A DNA stretch of 59,777 bases. It comes from Clostridiales bacterium 1_7_47FAA. GTDB lineage: Bacteria; Bacillota; Clostridia; Lachnospirales; Lachnospiraceae. The notes under the pieces were generated by a model. That model saw nothing but the letters and a program-made list of their open reading frames with translations. It had not been told where the DNA came from and did not search any database. A program made the position numbers and the translations under genes. Positions 1 through 6,297 of the stretch are shown piece after piece; the first letter of the stretch is position 1; every line of letters begins with the position of its first letter. Where the stretch lies: NCBI GenBank assembly GCA_000155435.1, contig DS990260.1:2197192-2256968 (forward strand). The letters are read 5' to 3'.

Positions 1-1
1 G

Positions 2-29
2 GGCCGCCACCGTCAGCAACGGTGCGGCC
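2..29. terminator. GC-rich hairpin, possible terminator of the leftward cyclase/reductase operon
   Basis: The arms GGCCGC+ACCGT (2-13, one bulged C) and ACGGT+GCGGCC (19-29) pair around a 5-nt loop. It lies about 60 bp past the stop of the leftward reductase gene. The sequence after the hairpin on the minus strand is cut off by the window edge, so a U-tract cannot be confirmed. Confidence 0.4.
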
Positions 30-31
30 TT

Positions 32-65
32 ACTTCATATTCCAATCGACTTCATATTCCAATCG
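32..65. repeat. Two perfect 17-bp tandem copies
   Basis: The unit ACTTCATATTCCAATCG occurs at 32-48 and again at 49-65 with no mismatch. It lies between the hairpin at 2-29 and the reductase stop codon at 92. It is one of several 17-bp-period arrays at gene 3' ends in this window; the units do not resemble one another. Confidence 0.9.
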
Positions 66-91
66 GTAACCCTGCCTGAATGTATCCCGGG

Positions 92-1006
92 TCAGGCGTT
101 CTTTCCTTCCAAAGCATGGACCATATTCACCACAAACTCATGGCTTGGCACTGGTACGCCCACCTTTGCCGCGGCGCGCACAACCGAACCGCTGATGGTG
201 TCCACCTCGCTCTTCCTTCCGTCCCTTAAGTCGGCACGGATGGAGGTGCAGCCATTGGGAGACATCTCGGAGGTCTTCCTTACCTTGGCGGCAATGGCTT
301 CCTCGTCAGCCTCAAGGCCCATGGCCTTGGCCACTGCCACTGCCTCCTTAATGAGCCTGCGTGTCATGGCCCAGGCGTATTCATTGGATGCGATGTAGCC
401 CATATCCACCTGAAGGATGCCTGTCACCGCGCTTAAGGATACATTGGTAAACAGCTTATCCCAGATCAGCTGCTGGATATTGGCATGGATTTTCACATTG
501 AACCCGCAGCAGTCAAATGCTTCCTTCAGTTTCGGCAGGAAACCGTCCTTATCCTCAACCAGCATGCCCACATTGGTGTTTCCCTCACCGCCGCGTCTGA
601 TATGGCCCAGTCCAAGAACCGCGCCATTATCCTCAGTGGTCCCGATAACAATATGGTCCTGGTCAACAAACTCTCCCAGGATGTCTTCATGTCCGGAACC
701 GTTCTGCAGTGTCATCACATAGGTATCCGGCCCGATCAGGCTCTTATTGCCTGACAGGGCTGCCCGTGAGAACAGGGACTTCACGAACAGGATGACCAGA
801 TCCACTGGCTCAAGCCCCTCCGTGGATGTCATGGCCTGTGGGCGGTATATCACATCCTGGCCGTTCTCCTGTATCTTAAGACCTTCTTTCCGGATATGCT
901 CCACAACCGGAGCAGCCGTATCTACAAGATATACTTCATTGTTCTGTGACAGATGTCCGCCATAGATGGAACCCATGGCTCCGGCGCCGATTACAGCTAT
1001 TCTCAT
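92..1006 (-). CDS. Ketopantoate reductase-like (ApbA/PanE family) oxidoreductase
   Basis: An NAD(P)H-dependent reductase-like protein of about 304 residues. The N terminus has the Rossmann motif IGAGAMG, followed by VILFVKS and LQNGSGHED, where this family binds NADPH and places its catalytic lysine. A C-terminal helical half has WDKLFTNVSLSAV, matching the ApbA_C domain. I chose ATG at 1006 because AGAAGGTGGG sits a few bases upstream; a GTG three codons earlier falls inside that ribosome binding site. It is 24 bp downstream of the cyclase gene and probably cotranscribed with it. The catabolic setting and GntR control argue for a 2-keto acid or hydroxyacid substrate other than ketopantoate, so panE is not assigned. 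Confidence 0.8.
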   Translation of the reverse strand: MRIAVIGAGAMGSIYGGHLSQNNEVYLVDTAAPVVEHIRKEGLKIQENGQDVIYRPQAMTSTEGLEPVDLVILFVKSLFSRAALSGNKSLIGPDTYVMTLQNGSGHEDILGEFVDQDHIVIGTTEDNGAVLGLGHIRRGGEGNTNVGMLVEDKDGFLPKLKEAFDCCGFNVKIHANIQQLIWDKLFTNVSLSAVTGILQVDMGYIASNEYAWAMTRRLIKEAVAVAKAMGLEADEEAIAAKVRKTSEMSPNGCTSIRADLRDGRKSEVDTISGSVVRAAAKVGVPVPSHEFVVNMVHALEGKNA

Positions 1007-1030
1007 ATTTCCCACCTTCTATCATGCATA

Positions 1031-1720
1031 TTATGCAGTAAATCCTGGCAGACCCTCGATTGCATATGCGCGGACCGGCATGGAGTCAGCGCCAATGAGC
1101 GGTAATGGGGTATAGGACATGAAGAAGGTATCGGTAGAAAGCTCCTCCAGGTTCTTTAATACTTCCAGGAATACAATGTCAACTTCCATCAGGATATCAT
1201 GGAAAGGCTTAACGTCCTCGTTGCAGTTCTCAATGGAAACACCGTCGCCAAAGCCCACACATTTCACTTTGTGGTTGCGGAACCACCATGCGCTCTCGGC
1301 ATTGATGAACAGGCGCTTGTCATCCGGGCTGTTGGTAGCGGGTGTGAATGGAGGGAACTTCCAGTTGCTGTCCAGGATTACGATATCCCCTTCCTTGATG
1401 CGGTCCCCGCATGCACGGTCCAGGTCAGCTGCGCTGATGTGTGCATTGGGCTCCAGGAAATCGATGTTCACATAGATTGCACGTCCCATAAATGTAGTCA
1501 GAGGAAGATCCCCAACCGACTTCCCATCCTCAAAGTGATGGTAAGGACACTCGCAGTGTGTTCCCAGATGGGTGGTCAGATCCAGCGCCGTGTGGAAATC
1601 CGGGATCGGGCCGCCTGTGTTGTAGCGGATCAGATGACATCTTCTGGACTCTGTTGCCGGATCCAGCACCTTTGTTAAATCAACCAGTCTTAAACCATTG
1701 CCTAATTCGTATACGCTCAT
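1031..1720 (-). CDS. Cyclase family protein (kynurenine formamidase-like metal-dependent hydrolase)
   Basis: A 229-residue protein of the Cyclase family (PF04199 type), whose members hydrolyse amides or lactone-like bonds using a bound metal. The signature HLGTHCECPYHH lies at residues 51-62. It corresponds to the family motif HxGTHxDxPxH, but the usual Asp is Glu (Glu57). The ATG at 1720 is preceded by AGGAGGTATTAAGCA. It is the first gene of a leftward pair with the reductase-like gene and has its own promoter with an operator between -35 and -10. The substrate is unknown; members act on N-formylkynurenine, isatin, cyclic imides or sugar-derived compounds. Nothing nearby points to tryptophan catabolism. 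Confidence 0.82.
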   Translation of the reverse strand: MSVYELGNGLRLVDLTKVLDPATESRRCHLIRYNTGGPIPDFHTALDLTTHLGTHCECPYHHFEDGKSVGDLPLTTFMGRAIYVNIDFLEPNAHISAADLDRACGDRIKEGDIVILDSNWKFPPFTPATNSPDDKRLFINAESAWWFRNHKVKCVGFGDGVSIENCNEDVKPFHDILMEVDIVFLEVLKNLEELSTDTFFMSYTPLPLIGADSMPVRAYAIEGLPGFTA

Positions 1721-1763
1721 TGCTTAATACCTCCTGTTAATATGATTCATTATCGTTGAGTTC

Positions 1764-1793
1764 ATTATACCAGTATACCGGTATACCGGTCAA
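1764..1793 (-). promoter_or_regulatory. Promoter of the cyclase operon with palindromic operator in the spacer
   Basis: On the minus strand TTGACC (1793-1788) and a perfect TATAAT (1769-1764) are 18 bp apart. The spacer holds two overlapping perfect 14-bp palindromes, GTATACCGGTATAC at 1773-1786 and ACCGGTATACCGGT at 1777-1790. A protein bound there would block RNA polymerase. The divergent GntR regulator is the obvious candidate (inference). Confidence 0.72.
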
Positions 1794-1804
1794 GCACTTT
1801 TTCA

Positions 1805-1833
1805 TTGACTTTATAGAATATCTGGGGTATGAT
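1805..1833 (+). promoter_or_regulatory. Promoter of the GntR regulator gene
   Basis: TTGACT (1805-1810) and TATGAT (1828-1833) are separated by 17 bp. The predicted transcript start near 1840 supports the downstream ATG at 1874 over any upstream in-frame start. Confidence 0.65.
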
Positions 1834-1873
1834 TAATCCAATATCCCATAGGATTAAGAGTAAGGAGTTTTTT

Positions 1874-2524
1874 ATGATGGTTGCCAAAAATTCACTGCAG
1901 TCCCAAGCATATAATACACTGAAGGAGCAGATCCTCTCCAATATCCTGACACCGGGCGAGCTCTATTCCGAGACAAGGATATCAAAGGAACTTGGCATCT
2001 CACGCACCCCCATGAGGGAAGCGCTCCAGTGCCTGTCCCAGGATGGCTATATCACTATCATTCCCAGCCGCGGCTTCATGATACGCCAGCTGAGCAGGGA
2101 ATCCATGAGGGAATCCATACAGATACGCTGTGCCATAGAGGGTTTCTGCGTCCATCTGATTGCATCCCAGCCATCGGAGAAACGCTGCCAGAAACTATTA
2201 AAGGAAATGGAACGCTCCCTGGCCCGCCAGAAAAAGGCCCTGGACTCCCCCAATGCACGGCGTTCCTTCATCGAGGAGGACCACCGGTTCCATCTTCTCC
2301 TGGTCCACTACGCGGACAATGACGAATTCAACCACCTGTTCCAGAGGCTGATGTACATGATCCATCTGACCACTGCGGGCGCCCTGGCCATTGACGGCCG
2401 CGCCCAGGCCACCTATGATGAACACGAGGAGCTTTACAGATGCCTGAAGGACGAGGACGGCGACAAGGCCTACCGGATCCTCATCGCACACCTGCTGATG
2501 CCTCTTAACATGGACCTGCTTTAA
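1874..2524 (+). CDS. GntR family transcriptional regulator, FCD (FadR-type) subfamily
   Basis: A DNA-binding repressor or activator of about 216 residues. The N-terminal winged helix contains LKEQILSNILTPGE and ISKELGISRTPMREALQ, typical of GntR proteins. The C-terminal two-thirds is an all-helical FCD ligand domain with the metal/ligand-type stretch EEDHRFHLLL and a terminal HLLM. ATG at 1874 has TAAGGAG seven bases upstream; an in-frame ATG at 1829 lies within the -10 element and is rejected. It is divergent from the cyclase operon, across a palindromic operator it most likely binds. The inducer is probably the carboxylate handled by that operon. Confidence 0.88.
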   Translation: MMVAKNSLQSQAYNTLKEQILSNILTPGELYSETRISKELGISRTPMREALQCLSQDGYITIIPSRGFMIRQLSRESMRESIQIRCAIEGFCVHLIASQPSEKRCQKLLKEMERSLARQKKALDSPNARRSFIEEDHRFHLLLVHYADNDEFNHLFQRLMYMIHLTTAGALAIDGRAQATYDEHEELYRCLKDEDGDKAYRILIAHLLMPLNMDLL

Positions 2525-2539
2525 CGGAATCCCTGATGG

Positions 2540-2586
2540 AAAAAATGCATCTTACACCAGTGCTGCCTGGTGCAGGATGCATTTTT
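2540..2586. terminator. Bidirectional intrinsic terminator
   Basis: The inverted repeat AAAAATGCATC...CACCAG / CTGGTG...GATGCATTTTT has T-runs on either strand. It separates the convergent GntR gene (ends 2524) and the leftward catabolic operon (ends 2605), and serves both. Confidence 0.85.
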
Positions 2587-2604
2587 AAAGTTGCCAAAGG
2601 ACAC

Positions 2605-3624
2605 TTAATCCATTTTTACAACTACCTTCATATAATTGCCGGGATTCTTCTCAATATCCCTGATTGTCTCAGGCGCTTCCCCAAGTCCGATGGTCTTTGT
2701 GAGGATTTTAGCCACATCCACCTTTTTCGTGTAAATCAGCTGGATTGCCTCCTCAAATTCGCCTGCGCTGGTACGCGCGCCCCGGATGTCGATTTCCTTG
2801 CGGGTAATCAGGTCCGTTGGTATCGATGTCTCCTTTGGAGGCCATCCGGTAAGGGTAACCCTTCCTGCATGGCTTACAAGGTCCAGGCTTAAACGGACAG
2901 CCGCATTGGCGCCGCTGCACTCCATTACCTGCTGCGCCATCATCCCTCCGGTAATCTCGCGGACGCGTGTTTCCGGATCCTCATTGCTGGAATTGATGAC
3001 ATATTCAATCCCCAGCTCCTTTGCAAAATCCAGACGCTCCTGCACCAGGTCCAGCAGGATGGCATGGGCGCCGTAAGCCTGGGCAATCATTCCGGCCAAC
3101 AGCCCGATCGGGCCTGCACCGATGATGGCGCAGTACTCCCCTGCCTTCAATCCGCCCCTGTGGACACCATGGAGGGAAATGGTCAGCGGCTCAGCCATGG
3201 CTGCATCCGTCCAGTCCATATCCTCCGGCATCTTTACCAGCATGTCTGCGGGATGGCAGAAATACTCCGCCATGCCGCCGTCAATATGTACGCCCAGAAC
3301 CTTTAAGTCCGTACAGCAGTTGGTGCGCCCGATGCTGCATGGATAACATTTCCCACAGTAAAGATAAGGATCCACAATCACCTTATCCCCCGGCTTTAAG
3401 CCCTTTGGGTTATCAGCCGGAATCTCTTCAATGATGCCGGCCAGCTCATGGCCGATGATCCTTGGATAGGATACCAGCTTGTTGGTGCCTCTGAAGGCGC
3501 CGATATCACTGCCGCATATGCCTGCTGTCTTAATCCGTATCAGGGCCTGCCCGGGTCCTGGCACTGGCTTTTCAAGTTCAACGCAGTCCACCTGTCTTGG
3601 TTCTGCCAGTTTAATTGCTTTCAT
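2605..3624 (-). CDS. Zinc-dependent alcohol dehydrogenase (MDR family, sorbitol/threonine dehydrogenase-like)
   Basis: A 339-residue medium-chain dehydrogenase oxidising a polyol or hydroxy group with NAD(P)+. Catalytic zinc ligands are Cys37 (GICGSD) and His59-Glu60 (GHELAG). The structural-zinc cysteines are Cys90, Cys93, Cys96 and Cys103/104. The nucleotide-binding turn GAGPIGLLAG follows. The ATG is preceded by AAGGAGGAGACGAC. It is the last gene of the leftward operon starting at the permease and is followed by a terminator. Neighbours (YhcH, Ldh_2) suggest oxidation of a sugar-derived alcohol. The exact substrate cannot be read from the sequence. Confidence 0.85.
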   Translation of the reverse strand: MKAIKLAEPRQVDCVELEKPVPGPGQALIRIKTAGICGSDIGAFRGTNKLVSYPRIIGHELAGIIEEIPADNPKGLKPGDKVIVDPYLYCGKCYPCSIGRTNCCTDLKVLGVHIDGGMAEYFCHPADMLVKMPEDMDWTDAAMAEPLTISLHGVHRGGLKAGEYCAIIGAGPIGLLAGMIAQAYGAHAILLDLVQERLDFAKELGIEYVINSSNEDPETRVREITGGMMAQQVMECSGANAAVRLSLDLVSHAGRVTLTGWPPKETSIPTDLITRKEIDIRGARTSAGEFEEAIQLIYTKKVDVAKILTKTIGLGEAPETIRDIEKNPGNYMKVVVKMD

Positions 3625-3682
3625 TGTCGTCTCCTCCTTACCGCATGCAATGGAACCCGCCGGGATCCATGCACCGCCCCTG

Positions 3683-4135
3683 TTACAGGGCTACCTTCAC
3701 AACTACCTTCTTAACCTCACATGGTCCGCCTGCCTGGCATCTTGGCTTGTGGGCGTCCTCAGGCGCAACCACAATCAGGTCGCCCTCCTCCAGGAATACG
3801 CTTCCTGAAAACTCCGGCTCCTCATAAAAGATTAAATCGCTGGCCTCGTTGCGCTCCTTCTCAACCAGTCCGTCACGCTTGCACACGCCAAACTGCTCTT
3901 TGCCTGAAACCATGTACTGGATGTCAAAATATTTCTCATGTGTTTCAAAGGAACCCTGGCTTGCAGGAAATGTGGTGTACTCCTGGACATTGGCAACCAC
4001 CGTGTCCCCCATGATGGGATAGCTTCCCGCAGCAAGGGACTTGATGTCGGTCTCAGCCAGCCACTTGTAGGCGCAGGTGAATTTCTCTTCCAGGTAATTA
4101 TACTTCTCTGCAATACTTACATTTGAAAAAAACAT
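3683..4135 (-). CDS. YhcH/YjgK/YiaL family protein (DUF386, cupin-like), copy 1
   Basis: A 150-residue beta-barrel protein of the YhcH/YiaL family. Members are implicated in anomer or isomer handling of sugars such as sialic acid and 2,3-diketogulonate. Family features include FETHEKYFDIQYMVSGKEQ and the late histidine-containing DLIVVAPEDAHKPRC, which carry the likely metal ligands. ATG at 4135 is chosen because GGAGGT lies 8 bases upstream; other in-frame ATGs further upstream are too close to or before that site. It sits between Ldh_2 and the zinc dehydrogenase in the same operon. Two more YhcH genes lie within 13 kb, each in a different operon. Confidence 0.88.
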   Translation of the reverse strand: MFFSNVSIAEKYNYLEEKFTCAYKWLAETDIKSLAAGSYPIMGDTVVANVQEYTTFPASQGSFETHEKYFDIQYMVSGKEQFGVCKRDGLVEKERNEASDLIFYEEPEFSGSVFLEEGDLIVVAPEDAHKPRCQAGGPCEVKKVVVKVAL

Positions 4136-4198
4136 GGTCATTACCTCCCTGTGTAAAAACCCCAGCACTGTCCGCGCTGTGTCATATTGTCATATATA

Positions 4199-5248
4199 CT
4201 ATTTGCTTGCAATGTCCTTTGTCTCCAGGTTGCCTGCCGCAATGGCCTGCACCTGTTCCCATACCAGCTCATCCACATTCACGCCTTCAGCCATACTCCT
4301 GGCGCGTGTTGAAACCGTGCGCTCGCCCGGACAGGTTACATGGCTGCCCTCGCGCTCCGGGTGGCTTGCGTCAGCGGCTGCCACACGTCTGTTAAGCATG
4401 GACTGGATTTCATCCTTAGAACCGAACAGATAGGGGTCAAAGGCAATGAAAACCTGGCAGCAGCCAGTGCAGCTTCCCTGATTCGCCTCATCCATATCGG
4501 TTCCGCAGTTGCCGTTTGCCAGCAGGGCAGCAGCCAGGTCAAGGGCAATCGCCATGCCGCTTCCCTTCCAGTATCCGGTGGGGAGGATCCGCTTGCTCTC
4601 CTCAATCGCGCCAGGGTCGCTGGTCAGGTTGCCGTCCTTGTCAAATCCGCCTGGGAATGGAAGCTCCTTGCCAGCCAGACGGTAGACGCCCAGCTTGCCG
4701 TATGCATACTGGCTCATGGCCATGTCAAGGACAATGGGTCCGTCCTCCCTTGGGATGGCAATGCAGAATGGGTTGTTGCCCACGCCCGGCTCATCGCTTC
4801 CCCAAAGAGGCATGCAGCTCTCGGTGTTAATCCAGCTGATTCCCATGAATCCTGCTTCTGCCATACGCCACGCATAGGTGCCGCCCCTCATCCAATGGGT
4901 TGTATTCTTAAGCGTCACACAGCCGATGCCGTGTTCCTTGGCCAGCTCCATGGCACGGTCCGCACAGAACAGTGCATTGGTGATTCCGATTCCCAGATGG
5001 CCGTCATAATTCTCCACCGCGCCCCTGGCTCCCGCCAGCTCCGGCTTACCCTCCAGGTTAATCCAGCCTTTCTGCACATATTCCACAAAACGCGGGATAC
5101 GGTTAAGTCCGTGGCTCTCAACGCCGTCCGCGCTTGACTGGGTGTGGATGGTTGCGCAGACCTCCGCCTGCTCCTCGCTTAACCCCACATTTAAAAATGC
5201 CTTCTTAACAGTTTCCTTGATAGTATCATAGGGGATACGTAAACTCAT
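4199..5248 (-). CDS. Ldh_2 family NAD(P)-dependent oxidoreductase (malate/L-lactate/diketogulonate dehydrogenase type)
   Basis: A 349-residue member of the Ldh_2 family, an NAD(P)H-dependent reductase fold distinct from Rossmann lactate dehydrogenases. Visible landmarks are SSADGVESHGLNRIPRFVEY near the N terminus (substrate-binding His), TTHWMRGGTYAWRMAEAG, and GVGNNPFCIAIP, plus a C-terminal HPEREGSHVTCPGE. ATG at 5248 has AGGAGAAGGACT directly upstream; an alternative 15 codons earlier lacks a site. Pairing with YhcH recalls the yia operon, where DlgD reduces 2,3-diketogulonate. That analogy is inference, and a sugar-acid or 2-keto acid substrate is likely. Confidence 0.87.
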   Translation of the reverse strand: MSLRIPYDTIKETVKKAFLNVGLSEEQAEVCATIHTQSSADGVESHGLNRIPRFVEYVQKGWINLEGKPELAGARGAVENYDGHLGIGITNALFCADRAMELAKEHGIGCVTLKNTTHWMRGGTYAWRMAEAGFMGISWINTESCMPLWGSDEPGVGNNPFCIAIPREDGPIVLDMAMSQYAYGKLGVYRLAGKELPFPGGFDKDGNLTSDPGAIEESKRILPTGYWKGSGMAIALDLAAALLANGNCGTDMDEANQGSCTGCCQVFIAFDPYLFGSKDEIQSMLNRRVAAADASHPEREGSHVTCPGERTVSTRARSMAEGVNVDELVWEQVQAIAAGNLETKDIASK

Positions 5249-5310
5249 AGTCCTTCTCCTTTTTCCGCACATTCCATGCGCTTTTATACACATTTTACAA
5301 TCAATTCATA

Positions 5311-6291
5311 TCAATCCGCGTCTGACGGCCGTCCCATGGCTTTTGCCGGATCAGGATCATCCTCCGGCAGACCGGAATCATCCTTCACCGGACCGGAACC
5401 GCCTTCCGCCGGACCGGAACCGTCCTCCGCCGGACCGGAACCGTCCTTCACCGGACCGGAACCATCCTCCGCCATACCGGAACCGCCTTCCGCCCGGACT
5501 GTCTCCAGTTCCTCCACGGACGGACACGGCTTAAGTCCTGCAAACTCCATCATTTCCTCGTAAAGCCCGCTGGCCTCTTCCGGGGAGTAACCATAGACCA
5601 GGAACACGTCCATGACATAGGGGGCATAGGGGATGCCCGTTATCTCCCTTGCAAATGCCATGGCAGCAATCTCGCTCAGGGCAATGATGGTGGAATCGTT
5701 GTGCAGGGGCCCAAGGGACCAGAGCCTGATTTTCTCTGTCCTGGTATAAATCTCATGTTTGTATTTTTCTTCCACATAATGGAAGAGTTCATGGGCCAGC
5801 AAAAGCCTGCTTATATTCAGGCTGTCCGTGAGCACATCCCTGATTTCCGGTTTTTCCAGGAATTTCTTTGCCTTTTTCACCGCATCCATATAGATGCAGA
5901 TGGTGTCCGGCACCCGGTATTCGGCAAAAAGCACCCGGTCCGTCTTTTCAGGATAGGTGGGATAGGATACCTTCATGCCCATGGCCTTGGCAATGACCTC
6001 CGGATCGGAACTTTTATATTCCTCCATTACCTTTACCGCATATTCCCTGCCGCAGGCCAGGGCGTGTTCCATCCAGTCCCTGCGCTGCCCATCGTTAAAT
6101 TTGCCGTTCAGGGGTTCCCGTGAGAACACGTACCGGAACCATTCCACCGCGTCAATGGAAGCCAGGTCCCGAAGCATCCGGTCCAGTGGACGCAGTGGAA
6201 AATGGGGACGCTCATAGCGCCTCGTCCCCTGTTTTCCAAACAGCCCGTCTGTTATAGGCTTTAAAGCTTTCTGAAACTCTTCCTTATTCAT
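5311..6291 (-). CDS. Unrecognised protein with HExxH zinc-peptidase motif and acidic heptapeptide-repeat tail
   Basis: A 326-residue protein. An N-terminal helical region of about 100 residues precedes a stretch resembling ImmA/IrrE-type metallopeptidases: YRVPDTICIYMD, then AHELFHYVEEKY with HELFH at residues 167-171, then SEIAAMAFAREITG, which could supply a third zinc ligand. No signal peptide is seen, so it should be cytoplasmic. The last 55 residues are six near-identical seven-residue units of the type GSGPxED, acidic and probably disordered. It overlaps no neighbour but sits 6 bp from the hydantoinase stop, so it belongs to the same operon. A role in peptide or amide processing is possible; I cannot name a family with certainty. 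Confidence 0.6.
   Translation of the reverse strand: MNKEEFQKALKPITDGLFGKQGTRRYERPHFPLRPLDRMLRDLASIDAVEWFRYVFSREPLNGKFNDGQRRDWMEHALACGREYAVKVMEEYKSSDPEVIAKAMGMKVSYPTYPEKTDRVLFAEYRVPDTICIYMDAVKKAKKFLEKPEIRDVLTDSLNISRLLLAHELFHYVEEKYKHEIYTRTEKIRLWSLGPLHNDSTIIALSEIAAMAFAREITGIPYAPYVMDVFLVYGYSPEEASGLYEEMMEFAGLKPCPSVEELETVRAEGGSGMAEDGSGPVKDGSGPAEDGSGPAEGGSGPVKDDSGLPEDDPDPAKAMGRPSDAD
5371..5496. repeat. Six tandem 21-bp units inside the 3' end of the HExxH gene
   Basis: ACCGGAA recurs at 5371, 5392, 5413, 5434, 5455 and 5476, exactly 21 bp apart. Each unit encodes a heptapeptide of the form GSGPAED or GSGPVKD on the minus strand. The period keeps the reading frame, so copy number can vary without breaking the gene. 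Confidence 0.92.
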
Positions 6292-6297
6292 AGTAGA

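Noticed and set aside
92-1006. Calling the gene panE (pantothenate synthesis)
   Set aside because: The family match is good but there are no pantothenate genes nearby; the gene is in a GntR-regulated catabolic pair.
1829-1873. Upstream start for the first GntR gene
   Set aside because: This ATG lies in the -10 element and has no ribosome binding site; the ATG at 1874 has TAAGGAG.
5371-5496. Possible CRISPR array or regulatory repeat
   Set aside because: The units are contiguous 21-bp repeats without spacers and encode heptapeptides in frame at the end of a gene.
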